The notes beneath the pieces were generated by a model. The model had not been told where the DNA came from. It did not search any database and saw only the letters and a list, made by a program, of their open reading frames with translations. From Limnochordia bacterium (GTDB lineage Bacteria; Bacillota; Limnochordia; DUMW01), in contig JALNWK010000005.1 in the NCBI GenBank assembly GCA_023230925.1, positions 1-64,000 of the forward strand: a stretch of 64,000 nt of DNA. Direction: 5' to 3'. The translations under genes were made by a program, and so were the position numbers. Positions 31,584 to 41,700 of this stretch are shown here, in pieces. Within the stretch, counting starts at the first letter, position 1. Every line of letters starts with the position of its first letter.

Positions 31584-31696
31584 GATATAGAAGGAAAAAG
31601 GGCCTGGAGTGTTGAAGTATTGTAGACTGTAAATCTTTGATGATGAGACGTAAGAGTATAGTACCCACTAATAGAATCAGGCTCACTGTTCAAAGT

Positions 31697-31772
31697 GGTG
31701 ACCGGGGTAACTTCGATGAGCAGTTACCTAAGGGTACGGTAAATTGGCTTCCGTAGAACTCACCGGGGTCAT
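31697..31772 (+). other. Multi-hairpin element in the coaX-plsC gap
   Basis: The divergent gap 31584-32056 has no gene I can support. Within it TGACC (31699-31703) can pair with GGTCA (31767-31771), closing a junction that holds two further perfect hairpins: GGTAACT/AGTTACC (31706-31728) and TACGG/CCGTA (31735-31755). The nesting looks like a structured RNA, on either strand, but it matches no element I know. Covariation would be needed to believe it. Confidence 0.3.
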
Positions 31773-31992
31773 ATCTGTTGGTGATGGGAAAGTCGAAGGC
31801 TGTGCAGTACCTATCCTACTAGATCTTAGTTGGTGAGGGAAGCGCACAAATGCCAGTATGATTTTCCCATAGTCTAAGGGAATACACAAAGTGTAAATAC
31901 TAAAGGAACAGGTCGGTCGTTTTGCCCTCAGCAGACAAGGTTTACCAGGGGTTTCTCAAAGGACACTTTCGAATATGAAGAAGATAGATATG

Positions 31993-32068
31993 AAGGAGGG
32001 AAACCGAGGGAATCCTGCGTTCCTCGAATCCAAAGACTTGAAATAACGCAACCTCGGTGTGTGGAGTG
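31993..32068 (+). promoter_or_regulatory. Split ribosome binding site: hairpin between Shine-Dalgarno and start
   Basis: A strong AAGGAGG (31993-31999) lies far from the start of the plsC-like ORF, and no start codon follows it at normal distance in that frame. Between the two is a hairpin: outer stem ACCGAGG (32003-32009) with CCTCGGT (32052-32058), inner stem TGCGTT (32016-32021) with AACGCA (32045-32050). If folded, it would bring the Shine-Dalgarno to about ten bases from the GTG at 32066. Pairings are seen directly; the function is inferred. Confidence 0.45.
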
Positions 32069-32680
32069 GTCTATACACTGTACAGACTGTTTTGGTCTGT
32101 CGTTTTTAAGATTAGATATCGATGGGAAATTGTAGGGACAGAATACATTCCGAAGAAGGGTCCCTTTATTCTGGCACCAAACCACGTGACTTTTTATGAT
32201 TCTATCTTTGTCTTCATTGCCTGTCCGCGGAAGGTCCACTTCATGGCTAAGCAAGAGTTATTTAACTCCTTCTTTTCCCGGGTCTTTCTCACCATGCTAG
32301 GAGGATTTCCTGTTAAACGAGGGAAAAGTGATCGGAGAGCAATCTGCAAAGCCATATCCCTGTTAAAGGAGGGTAAGGCAGTCGGAATCTTCTTTGAAGG
32401 TGAACGTTCGAACGACTTGTTAGTATACAAGCCTCTGCCCGGGGTTGCAATGCTAGCCACGAGCTTGGAAGTTCCCATCATTCCCTGCGCTATTGTCCCA
32501 GAAAAACACAACATGCGCGTAGCCTTTGGGCCACCGATTTCGGAGAAAAAACCCCAAGACCCAGCAAAGAAGCATCTTGTCTATGAGCAAGTCAACAAGT
32601 TGTTCATAGACGAGGTATTACGATTGGGAGATGGAAAACTAACCTATGTCAATCAATTCATCGACCCAATCATCGAATAA
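32066..32680 (+). CDS. plsC: 1-acyl-sn-glycerol-3-phosphate acyltransferase (PlsC family)
   Basis: The enzyme acylates lysophosphatidic acid to phosphatidic acid in membrane lipid synthesis. The HX4D catalytic motif is seen in ILAPNHVTFYDSIFVF near residue 37, and the second block is VGIFFEGERSNDLLV. A third is EVPIIPCAIVPEK. About 204 residues is a common length. No ATG is available near the N terminus: GTG codons at 32057 and 32066 are the candidates, and the only good Shine-Dalgarno lies upstream of a hairpin (31993-32068). It is convergent with nagA, 21 bases away. Confidence 0.88.
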   Translation: MVYTLYRLFWSVVFKIRYRWEIVGTEYIPKKGPFILAPNHVTFYDSIFVFIACPRKVHFMAKQELFNSFFSRVFLTMLGGFPVKRGKSDRRAICKAISLLKEGKAVGIFFEGERSNDLLVYKPLPGVAMLATSLEVPIIPCAIVPEKHNMRVAFGPPISEKKPQDPAKKHLVYEQVNKLFIDEVLRLGDGKLTYVNQFIDPIIE

Positions 32681-32701
32681 ATCATATCCTTTAAAGCTAT
32701 A

Positions 32702-33877
32702 TTAGTCGTCCTGCCTAAAACCCACCTTGCCACCGACCAAGGTCATCCGCGCAGAGTAATCCCGGTTTAGAACCGCGATATCTGCGTCCAACCCCGGCTC
32801 GATACGGCCCTTACTCTGCAGCCCTAGGCGCTTTGCAGGAGTGGTTGAAGCCATCTGCACCGCATTCTCCAGGGGAATACCCACATCACTGACCGCCACA
32901 CCTAAGCACTGATTAAGACCCGCTACACTACCTGCAAGCACACCAGGACTATCGGCAAGATTAGCTCTGGAGCCCCGAATCTCAATGTGCTGATCCCAAC
33001 ACTCGTATACCCCATCGGGTAGCCCCGCTAGGGGTACACTATCACTGATCAGGATCATCTTGTCCGGTCCTTTTAGCTTGTAGGCGATCTCAATTGCAGC
33101 TGGATGCAAATGATTACCGTCGGCAATAATCTCGATATACATCTGTTCGGAGTTCAAGAACGCCCCCGCCAGCCCCGGATCCCGTTTCTTGAAATCCGGA
33201 CAAGCGTTAAATGCATGAACCGCATGGTCAGCACCAGAGGCCACTGCCTGCTTTGCGAGTTCATAGGTTGGTTTACAATGACCCAAGGCAGCTATGATCC
33301 CCCGCGAGGTACACTCCTCAATGAGTTTTAGCGCCCCGGGCAATTCCGGCGCCACAAGCATTATTCGTAGCATGTCCTCACACTCATCTAGAAGTGGTAA
33401 GTACTCACCGGGCACCGGGTTTCGAACATGCTCCAAAGGCTGAGCTCCCCGGTACTCGGGATTCATGTACGGACCTTCGAAGTAAACTCCGAGGATGTTG
33501 GCACCACCATGACTCTTCCCTTGGGCAATGCGTGCGGCCTTGGTGGTTTGGTACATGGTCTGTAGCCTAGTGGCTGTCAGTGTTGGCAAGAAAGAAGTCA
33601 CTCCAAACCTAAGCATGTTCCTTGCTAACTTGGCCATGTCCTGCCAATCTGCAGTCAATACCTCCAACCCACCACTGCCATGGGTATGGATATCGATTAG
33701 GCCCGGTAGGACAAGACAGCCCAACACATCAATGGTCTCAGAATCCGACGACGCACATAATGCGTCCATCGGTCCTACCTCGGCAATACAGCCATTACTA
33801 AGACCCACATATCCTGGGGAGATGATCCCAGTTGGGGTCACTACACTTCCATTGATAATATAAGTTATTCCCCGCAA
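32702..33877 (-). CDS. nagA: N-acetylglucosamine-6-phosphate deacetylase
   Basis: NagA deacetylates GlcNAc-6-phosphate in amino sugar recycling. The amidohydrolase motif VLPGLIDIHTHGSGGLEVLT binds metal. VYFEGPYMNPEYRGAQP holds the conserved Glu. AALGHCKPTYE and HAFNACPDFKKRDPGLAGAF contain metal and substrate histidines, and MILISDSVPLAGLPDG the catalytic Asp. About 392 residues. TTG at 33877 follows AGGGGTGCTATGAA and starts just after the stop of the upstream gene, so it is coupled to it. No nagB is in the window. Confidence 0.92.
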   Translation of the reverse strand: MRGITYIINGSVVTPTGIISPGYVGLSNGCIAEVGPMDALCASSDSETIDVLGCLVLPGLIDIHTHGSGGLEVLTADWQDMAKLARNMLRFGVTSFLPTLTATRLQTMYQTTKAARIAQGKSHGGANILGVYFEGPYMNPEYRGAQPLEHVRNPVPGEYLPLLDECEDMLRIMLVAPELPGALKLIEECTSRGIIAALGHCKPTYELAKQAVASGADHAVHAFNACPDFKKRDPGLAGAFLNSEQMYIEIIADGNHLHPAAIEIAYKLKGPDKMILISDSVPLAGLPDGVYECWDQHIEIRGSRANLADSPGVLAGSVAGLNQCLGVAVSDVGIPLENAVQMASTTPAKRLGLQSKGRIEPGLDADIAVLNRDYSARMTLVGGKVGFRQDD

Positions 33878-33878
33878 T

Positions 33879-34718
33879 TCATAGCACCCCTGACTTTTTG
33901 GCTCGCTTTTCAACCTTATACCCGGCAACCATCAATAAAACCATGGACACAAGAACACTTCCCATACTAGTGAGGAAGGCACCATTGAAGCCAAGAAAAT
34001 AAGTTCCGACAGGGATCCAATGCCAAATCTGAAAGCCCAGGTAGATTACCCCAATCTCGATTAGTGTACTGGCAACACTAACCCAGGAAATCATCTTCTT
34101 CAGATCCTCATGGCGCCGCTTCTGTATCACTAGATCCACTACATAGGTACCACCTTGGTACATAACCAACGGTGCAGCGATACACAAGAGCACAATCTGA
34201 ACAATGAAAAAGACCAGACCTTTTCTCTCTACCGAGTAATCAATCCCTAGGGTAGGCCAAGCCTGCGACGTTGTTCCCGTGTATTTGTAGTGATTCAGGG
34301 TACCTTTGGTTTCCACCGTATGAGAGACAGTGTCTAGGTCACCAGCCAGTTCCCACCCTATGGCGGTATCCACGGTCACCGTACACTCAGTCTCAGCAAA
34401 TCTTTCAAACACAGACACAATCTCACCTAAAGGCAATGAATAGCTAATACGTCCATCAATACGCGGTGGTCGGCCATATAGGGCACCGCTGTTTTTCTCC
34501 GACACCGCGATTTTAGTCATGTCCTGGCCTAGAATGCTTTCGACTTTGTCTAGATCTTTAATTACTTCCTGCTGGTCAACGTCTTGAGGATAAATCACCT
34601 CAAATACTAGGTTCGGATATGTATCAATGGTTAATTTCAGCGGCTCAACGGCAAAAGCTAGGTTGGGTAGGAGTACTATACATATTGCCACCACTTGTAT
34701 CCATTTTCTAAACATCAC
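33879..34718 (-). CDS. Exported membrane protein of unknown family
   Basis: I do not recognise this 279-residue protein. It has an N-terminal signal sequence (residues 5-24, cleavage likely after LAFA), an extracytoplasmic domain to about residue 170 with a regular mix of strands, then three membrane helices (about 171-192, 208-230, 240-265) and a short basic tail (GYKVEKRAKKSG). It lies between the parB-like gene, 7 bases upstream, and nagA, with which it is coupled. Its context is the exopolysaccharide operon. Confidence 0.7.
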   Translation of the reverse strand: MMFRKWIQVVAICIVLLPNLAFAVEPLKLTIDTYPNLVFEVIYPQDVDQQEVIKDLDKVESILGQDMTKIAVSEKNSGALYGRPPRIDGRISYSLPLGEIVSVFERFAETECTVTVDTAIGWELAGDLDTVSHTVETKGTLNHYKYTGTTSQAWPTLGIDYSVERKGLVFFIVQIVLLCIAAPLVMYQGGTYVVDLVIQKRRHEDLKKMISWVSVASTLIEIGVIYLGFQIWHWIPVGTYFLGFNGAFLTSMGSVLVSMVLLMVAGYKVEKRAKKSGVL

Positions 34719-34725
34719 AATCCCC

Positions 34726-35634
34726 CTAATCCCTTGTGGAGCTTAAGACAGCAGCCAAATCTAACGCCAGCTCCTCAATCTCTCTTAATTTCGTGGTTAG
34801 CACTTGGCGTTCCTGTTCTTTAAGAACGATTCTTGGACCCTGATCCAACTGGTGGAAGTACCGCCCAGCTTCATCTAAGGCCTCATTTATCTTCGAGATA
34901 ACGCTTGCCTGTTCACTGGCAAGGCGTGGGTTTTGCTCCTGAAGTCGGGGCTGTCTAAACTTTTCAACGGGTCGCACCCGACGAATCGCCTCCATGGGCG
35001 TTAGCTTTCTGTTTTCAATGAGGAGTCTGGATGCCTTTTCTAGATCGCTGCGCGCTAGTTGCTGCTCTTCGGCAAGATCAAGCAGTTGATCCTGGAGTTG
35101 ATCCTTTTTTAGACGTCTGGCTGTTCTTTTTGCCACGGCTAGATGCGACAAAGTCAGTACACTAGTTCCTCCCTGGAAGTTATTCACAATTGCCCGCTGA
35201 TGCCGTTCACTCGCCTCCAAGATAAGTAGCCAGTTTAGCATAGTGGTGCGGGGAATGCCTATCTTTTCCGCCAAGGCGTTCTTGGAAAGCCCAGTCTCAT
35301 TGAGATACTGCATAATACAGACAGCTCGTTCCAAGGGATCCAGCTCACTTCGCTGCTCGTTTTCAACCAGTTGAAAACGGGTCGCATCAATAGTCTGATC
35401 CGCGATAATACATTCAATGTACTCAAATCCTAGCAATTTACAGGCTTGAAATCGTCTTTCGCCGGCGATAAGACGATACATATCCCCCTTTAATGGCCTT
35501 ACTGTGATCGGATGTAACAGACCCACCTCGGCGATAGAATCAGCTAGGGTCTTGATGCCCTCCTGACTTGCCCTTCTACGTATCTGTCTTGGGGGAATTT
35601 CGATCATCTTAATGGGTACACTCATCACTTTCAT
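34726..35634 (-). CDS. ParB/Noc-like DNA-binding protein without a ParA gene nearby
   Basis: Contains the ParB nuclease-like/CTP-binding domain (GLLHPITVRPLKGDMYRLIAG, then GERRFQACKLLGFEYIECII with the ERR motif near residues 59-61), followed by a helix-turn-helix (LSKNALAEKIGIPRTTMLNW). A long charged C-terminal part follows. The 302 residues match chromosomal ParB, Noc or SpoIIIJ-linked proteins in size. No parA is adjacent and I see no parS-like TGTTTCACGTGAAACA. The nearest P-loop partner is the MinD/ParA-like tyrosine kinase two genes upstream. Start is uncertain between 35634 and 35625. Confidence 0.8.
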   Translation of the reverse strand: MKVMSVPIKMIEIPPRQIRRRASQEGIKTLADSIAEVGLLHPITVRPLKGDMYRLIAGERRFQACKLLGFEYIECIIADQTIDATRFQLVENEQRSELDPLERAVCIMQYLNETGLSKNALAEKIGIPRTTMLNWLLILEASERHQRAIVNNFQGGTSVLTLSHLAVAKRTARRLKKDQLQDQLLDLAEEQQLARSDLEKASRLLIENRKLTPMEAIRRVRPVEKFRQPRLQEQNPRLASEQASVISKINEALDEAGRYFHQLDQGPRIVLKEQERQVLTTKLREIEELALDLAAVLSSTRD

Positions 35635-35727
35635 CTAACTCGGCTACACAACCACAGATTCTACTCCTAGATGTAGCCCGTCAACACCGCCTTTCACAGC
35701 ATAGAACAGTCCGCTATGCTCGTGACT

Positions 35728-36549
35728 TCAAATCTCGTTAGAGCCTTTTAGCCTTCCTAGGATTCTTTGCCACCAAGGGGGCTTTACACCAAACCTCGGC
35801 AGGGGAAGGGGATCTTCAACCTTGACTTCTCGCCCCGCAAGCACTGCCGAGGGATTATCCTCCAAGAGTGCCTTCAAATAATGCGGTTCAATTCGCCCTT
35901 GGAGCTCCTGCTTCACTTGTCCATAACATACTCCCCGATGTCCTGACTTACGATGCATGTCCGAGGCAATAACATGAACCATTTTGGCTTCAAGTAGGGA
36001 CCAGGCCACTTCCCTCACCCGTGTCCCGAATACCCCAAGCAGGCTGCCTGCATTAACTTGAAGCAATGCCCCCTGCTCCACTAGCCAATGCAAGAACTCC
36101 GGTTGATGATACACCACCGCGTTCCGCTCGGGATGGGCAATGATAGGTATTACTCCTTTAACTAGGACTCGGAATAGGACCTCCTCGACACAGGGCGGAA
36201 TCTGATTCAACGGCAACTCTAATAGCAAATAAACCCCGGTACCTGCAAGGGTCAACGGAGTAACGTCATTGATATTGAGCAGACCGCTATCAAACTCCAC
36301 TTCAAAGCCTAAATGAAGGGATATTCCCAGACCATTACCCGCCGCTTGCTTAGTTAGTTCTGCAAAGGACAACTGCGCAGCGTGAATATAGCTTTCCCAC
36401 TCATCTTTCATCAGGAAATGGGGAGTTGCAATCGCGCTAGCAATACCCGCTTCCTCTGCTGTGCGAAGCATTGCCACGGCTTCTTCCATACTATCCGCAC
36501 CATCATCAAGGCCCGGAAGAACATGCGTATGAATATCAACTACAACCAT
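35728..36549 (-). CDS. cpsB: PHP-type protein-tyrosine phosphatase (CpsB/YwqE)
   Basis: Metal-dependent phosphatase of the PHP fold that dephosphorylates the capsule tyrosine kinase. N-terminal VVDIHTHVLPGLDDGADSMEE carries the metal histidines and Asp. Further ligands are in IATPHFLMKDEW, GFEVEFD, PIIAHPERNAVV and VIASDMHRKSGHRGV. Length 273 is usual. Its start overlaps the kinase stop by one base, the classical arrangement. Confidence 0.92.
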   Translation of the reverse strand: MVVVDIHTHVLPGLDDGADSMEEAVAMLRTAEEAGIASAIATPHFLMKDEWESYIHAAQLSFAELTKQAAGNGLGISLHLGFEVEFDSGLLNINDVTPLTLAGTGVYLLLELPLNQIPPCVEEVLFRVLVKGVIPIIAHPERNAVVYHQPEFLHWLVEQGALLQVNAGSLLGVFGTRVREVAWSLLEAKMVHVIASDMHRKSGHRGVCYGQVKQELQGRIEPHYLKALLEDNPSAVLAGREVKVEDPLPLPRFGVKPPWWQRILGRLKGSNEI

Positions 36550-37253
36550 CAGGCTTGTTCCTCAGTCTGATCATAGTAGTAATAGTAGTAGTAATAATTC
36601 CCCTTACTGACCTGAACATTGTTTAAGACCGCACCGATGACGTTGGCTTTGGCGTTGTCCAAGGCTGCCTTGGCATCCTTTGCAGCTTGATACTGGGTAT
36701 GCCCTGCGTTTACCACAAGAATGACTCCATCTACCTTTGCGGCGAGTATAACTGCATCGGCCACGGCGATTACCGGAGGACTGTCAACTAAAACGATATC
36801 CGCCCTCCCCTTTAGTTCATCAAGTAGGTGTTCCATCCCCGCTGAACCAACAAGCTCCGATGGATTAGGAGGAACTGGTCCTGAATTCAGTAGCGAAAGA
36901 CCCGGGACATCGGTCTTCTGGATAGCCTCATCCACAGACATCTCACCCAAGAGAACGGTGGTTATGCCCACCCGGTTATGCCCTCCACAGATACGATGCA
37001 AGGTTGGTTTGCGCATATCACACCCGACAATAATTGTCTTCTTGCCACTTTGGGCCATTACTACCCCAAGATTGTGAAGGGTCGTCGACTTTCCTTCCTC
37101 GGGACCTGCGCTGGTAATAAGGAGCGTCTTTAACTCCCGATCGATGCCCGCAAACTGAATGTTACTTCTCAGCATACGATAGGCTTCGGCTACCGGCGAT
37201 TTTGGATCTAGGTTTGTGATAGCACCACTGGCTCGCTTGTCCAAGCTTCTCAC
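36549..37253 (-). CDS. cpsD: BY-kinase: capsular tyrosine autokinase (CpsD/CapB type)
   Basis: Cytoplasmic MinD/ParA-like P-loop tyrosine kinase. Walker A SAGPEEGKSTTLHNLG begins near residue 48, Walker A' is KTIIVGCDMRKPTLH, and Walker B DIVLVDSPPVIAVADAV. The C-terminal tail is the autophosphorylation site and here has eight consecutive tyrosines (KGNYYYYYYYYDQTEEQA). The activating membrane adaptor is the upstream Wzz/GumC protein, 12 bases away. The kinase presumably controls polymer length and export. The tyrosine codons form a TAT/TAC repeat that could vary in length. Confidence 0.93.
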   Translation of the reverse strand: MRSLDKRASGAITNLDPKSPVAEAYRMLRSNIQFAGIDRELKTLLITSAGPEEGKSTTLHNLGVVMAQSGKKTIIVGCDMRKPTLHRICGGHNRVGITTVLLGEMSVDEAIQKTDVPGLSLLNSGPVPPNPSELVGSAGMEHLLDELKGRADIVLVDSPPVIAVADAVILAAKVDGVILVVNAGHTQYQAAKDAKAALDNAKANVIGAVLNNVQVSKGNYYYYYYYYDQTEEQA

Positions 37254-37265
37254 TTCCCGACTCTA

Positions 37266-38723
37266 TCAGATACTACGTTTTGCAGAGCCACTTTTGGGGC
37301 TCATTCGTTTCCTTTTGCGTTTTCGTGGTCTATTGGAATCATCAAAGTTAGGAATCATCCCCAGTACAGGCAATCCCAACAGTTCCTCTACCTCTTCAGC
37401 GGTCTTGATTGTGGTATCAATATACTCTAGGAAGAAGGCTAAACCACAACCAACAAACAGACCCAGAAACCCTGATATAGCCAGGTTCAGTTTCTTTCTT
37501 GGCTTGATCGCATGCTGAGGCACCACCGCTTTATCCACGATCTGCACGTTAGCTGATTTCATGGCTTCGGTGATCCGGATCTCCTCATACTTTGTCAGAA
37601 GGAGAGTGTACAACTCCTCGGTTACGCTAAGGTTTCGCGTTAGCCTTTGTACTTCCATTTCTGTACTGGGTAGGCCTCCCATAGCCTGCTGCTTGTCCTC
37701 CACCAGATCTTGTAGAGTACTCAACCTAGCCTCAAGAGCAATGACCTCAATTTGCCAGGCAATCAGATCCTGTAGAATACTCTGGTACACTGGGTTTGTC
37801 GCCCGGCTTTCGCTATCAACGACATCTTGAAGGGCGACAGCCATCTGCCGTTTCACCTCATCGATTTGTGCCTCAACAGCTATCACCTGCGGATGAACAC
37901 CTGTATATGTTTGTTTCAACGCTGCAAGCTGCACCTCTAAGCGTCCGAGCTCGGCCCGGTGTTCCATTAGGAGCGGATTATCAGTGACCGACCGGGAGGC
38001 AATCAGGGTCTGATCTTGCTGTGTTAACTGCTCCTCTAGTTTAGACATTCGAGTTTTTGCCTCACTAATCTGCACCATCGTCTCGGCCATCATTTTGTCT
38101 AGCGCGCTCAACTCTGAAACCAATGACGCGCTCTCCTGTAGGGGCGCAATTACCTTATGCTCAGTCCGGTACCTATTTAGCGCCTCCTCCGCGGCCAGTA
38201 GATCCTGCTGTACGATGGTCAGCTGTTCTTCAATAAAGACCCTTGCGTTTCTTGCCTCCTCTTGATTGGCCAGTTGATTCAACTCAATGAAGGCCTCAAC
38301 TACAGTATTTGCCACCTCAGCGGCGAACTTAGGATCCGTGGACTGAACACTAATCCGAATCGTATCTGTCCCTTGTACAGGTAGCACACTAATACCTTGC
38401 TTAAAACCCAGAAACTCAGAGGAATGGGGGTCATCTTCTAATCCGAGCTTCGATGCCGCAAACTGAGCCAAATGACGGCTTTTTAGAATCTCGACGTAGT
38501 TTTGCACAGGGTTCTTCCCTGATAACGCCCCCGTATCGAAAAAGGGAATCTCGAGGCTGCTAGTCGGATCACGGATCATAATCGTCGTAGAAGCTTCGTA
38601 GACCGGCTCTGTAAGTTCACTGGCAACATAACTGCTGATGAGCGCGGTCAGGAGCAAAACGATGATGATCTCCTTGCGCCTGACTATGATTCGCCAGTAC
38701 TCCATGATTTCCATGCTTTCCAT
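37266..38723 (-). CDS. Polysaccharide co-polymerase (Wzz/GumC family)
   Basis: A 485-residue inner-membrane adaptor that sets chain length and activates the kinase. First helix KEIIIVLLLTALISSYVASE (residues 17-36), the Wzz domain (YEASTTIMIRDPTSS), a long periplasmic coiled coil (about 160-385), the LPSTEMEVQRLTRNLSVTEE region and second helix LNLAISGFLGLFVGCGLAFFLE, then a short basic cytoplasmic tail. It is of the long GumC/Wzc type but lacks the fused kinase, which is the next gene. The N terminus has three ATG codons in a near-repeat (ATGGAAANC); the first follows GGGGGGTAG. Confidence 0.92.
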   Translation of the reverse strand: MESMEIMEYWRIIVRRKEIIIVLLLTALISSYVASELTEPVYEASTTIMIRDPTSSLEIPFFDTGALSGKNPVQNYVEILKSRHLAQFAASKLGLEDDPHSSEFLGFKQGISVLPVQGTDTIRISVQSTDPKFAAEVANTVVEAFIELNQLANQEEARNARVFIEEQLTIVQQDLLAAEEALNRYRTEHKVIAPLQESASLVSELSALDKMMAETMVQISEAKTRMSKLEEQLTQQDQTLIASRSVTDNPLLMEHRAELGRLEVQLAALKQTYTGVHPQVIAVEAQIDEVKRQMAVALQDVVDSESRATNPVYQSILQDLIAWQIEVIALEARLSTLQDLVEDKQQAMGGLPSTEMEVQRLTRNLSVTEELYTLLLTKYEEIRITEAMKSANVQIVDKAVVPQHAIKPRKKLNLAISGFLGLFVGCGLAFFLEYIDTTIKTAEEVEELLGLPVLGMIPNFDDSNRPRKRKRKRMSPKSGSAKRSI

Positions 38724-38737
38724 GTTTTACTACCCCC

Positions 38738-41700
38738 CTACCACCCAGTAACCAGATCCTTAAACAACTTAACCCCTGTGAGGAACTGAAAGATGGTATT
38801 CCAATCTGGGGATGTCGTTTCGGGTACATAGATAATGTCGCCACCAACCACAATTGGATTTGCTTTCTTTACATCCCCTTCGAATAACAGCTTATCCCCC
38901 AAGGACGCCTCTCCAACCTGGGAAACATCCGCCCCCCGGTAAATCCCCACCGATTGCAGGGCTGCCCGCTCTGTTGGACCGCCAGCCATAGCAATTACAT
39001 CCATAACACGGGTATCGGGGCCGATTGAGTACATTCCCGGTTGCTTAACCTGTCCCAATACAACCACTTCCAGTTTTGCTTCGGGGACAAAAATCACATC
39101 TCCCTCTTGGATCGGATAATTCGTGTTAAGCGCCAGCTGATGGGTCAGAGCATGAAAATCTGCCTGCAAGATAACATCCTGGTCGTCTTCAGTTCTGGTA
39201 ATGGTGATTTGGTCTAGACTTGCCCCGGGCAACACTCCTCCAGCCAAACTGATTGCATCCAAGAGCCGAGACCCTTGCGGAAGAAGATAGGCACCTGGAC
39301 TACGTACTTGTCCAAGAACCATCACATTACGAGCCCTTGGTACATAGACAATGTCACCGGGGGATATCCGGACATCATCACCCTGCAGCTTGTATAGCGA
39401 AAACAAGTCAAAGACATGGGTTACTGCTCCATCTGCCCTGCTTAGGGTAATGCTTTGGGTATTAGCCCGATCGGTAACCCCTCCCGCTAGGGCAATAATG
39501 TCAACTAACCGATTGTTAGTTCCTAAGGGATAGGCCCCAGGATTGCGTACTTCCCCGAAGACTAAGACCTGTTGTGTTAGCATCGGCACATACACAGCAC
39601 AGCCTGGACTAAGTAGGGGACTATCCATTAATCCTGAGGCGATACGGGTTAGACTGTAGATTTCCTCTCCCGATTCGTCCCCGACTATGATGCTGTCTCC
39701 GTCAGCATCATCCCGCAATCCCCCCGCCTTTGCTACCATATCCAATAGTGAGTCCCCGGTTAAAAGCGTATACTGACCCGGGCGATTCACAGCACCCAAT
39801 ACCGATACCTGTCTGCGCACGAGGGGGATATAAACCAGATCGCCAGGAAAGACCTCTACGTTGTCGCTGCTATCTGGCTCGTGCAACACTGTTTGCAGAT
39901 CAACCACAATTCTACGAGGTTCCATGGCTGCTTTGCGGACTACAATTGCCTCCCCAAGCTCATCTTGGGCCAGTCCACCAGCCTTGGTAATCAGATTAAA
40001 CAACCGTTCCCCTTCTTTGACAGGATACGTTCCCGGGTGACTTACCTCACCGAGAATAAGTGCATCATGTTCCCCTTCGGGCACAATAAGCACATCTCCG
40101 CCCTGCACCTCAATGTTGGAAGTCAAGTCATATTGCTGGCGTACCGCATTCAAATCCATCGTATATATGCGTATCTCGTCTTCGTCTCGGACTAAGGTGA
40201 CCTTGGAAGGATCTGCCTTGGGCGTAATGTCCTTGGCCATGGCTAACACATCTAGGACTCTGGCGCCGGCATCTACTATATAGTAGCCCGGGTTGTTCAC
40301 TTGACCAAGAACTAATACCTGACGATTAGCACGGGGAATGAATACAATATCACCACCGACCAGTAACGGATTGTCCTGATTGACATCACCCATCATCGCC
40401 TTAGCATCCAAGACTTCAGTCCGATCGTCGCGGCTTAAGGACACTCTCTCGAGATCAGCTTGAACAGTGGGCCCTTGGGCCTTTCCAATAAGGTCAAGGA
40501 GTGTATCTCCCGGCTCAGTAAGGTACGTACCTGGACGATTGACTTCACCTAAAATCAATACCCGCCTATTGGCCCTCGGTAGATATAGTACATCGCCGGC
40601 CAAAATGTGGACAAACCCATCGACGTCTTGGCTAGTTAGCTTGCCAAGATCAGCCGGTATTCTGCAATAACTGCCATCGGCACTCTTACGCAGGATGTAG
40701 GCCCCAGAAAGATCGGCATCTTCCGTTGCCCCGCCTGCCTTACTTAAGAGTTCCAGCGGACCTAGACCCTTCTGATAGCCAAAGTGTCCCGGTCGAGTGA
40801 CCTCACCTAACACGAGGACTTCCCGTTCGTCCCGGGGTACGTAGATCATATCCTGGGGCTTAAGCCCTAGATTGAAGTCGCTATTTGTGAGGGCCTCCAC
40901 AAAATCTATTTCCTCTTGCTTACCGTCCGCTCGAATGATTCGCACTGCGTCTTGACGGGCGTTAGCATTCAATCCACCCGCCAATCCAATGATATCCAAC
41001 AGTCGATCATGTCCTGCCGCAATCGTATACCGACCAGGAATTCGTACTTCCCCCAAAACAACAACTTCCCTGTTTTCCTTCGGTATAAAGAGGACATCTC
41101 CGCCATGAATAACAAGGTTCTCCTTTGGATCACCTTGATAAACCAAGGCCGCTAAGTCAATCGGCAATGGATCTGATTCATTTCCAAACCGACTCAACCG
41201 CCCCTGCATACTGGCGGTTTGCTCATTTAGACCACCGGCCATGGCAATCAGATCAAGAACACGACTGCCCGGCTCGGGAACGTAATATCCCGGATTTCTT
41301 ACCTCCCCAACAACCAACACACCCTGCCTAGTAGCAGGTACATACACTACCTCACCGCCCACGAGCCTGTTCTGCGGTTGATTCTCCCCGTCTAGACCCA
41401 CCACTAGGCTCCGCTCATCTACGTGCACATTGATCTTTGTCGCATCAGCTTTACTGGTTAGTCCTCCCGCGAGGGCAAGAAGCTGCATGATACTCAAACC
41501 CTTTTCATCAACCTGGAAGACACCAGGATTACGTACCTCACCAAGCACCCATATATGACGTTCCACCCTAGGCACATAAATAACATCCCCACCTCGAACT
41601 ACATCGGGTGTGACAAGATCAAATTGGGTCTGAATCGGGGAATACCCTTCGTCAGTTAGCCGACTTATGGTCACCTCTTCGGTATCCGCAAAAAGCGTGA

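Noticed and set aside
31640..32056. Group II intron fragment or ORF remnant in the coaX-plsC gap
   Set aside because: Some hairpins look intron-like, but there is no domain V motif, no maturase-like frame, and only short ORFs without ribosome binding sites.
34726..35634. Chromosome partitioning locus near the replication origin
   Set aside because: There is only a ParB-like gene; no parA, gidA/B, dnaA or parS is present, so an origin region is not supported.
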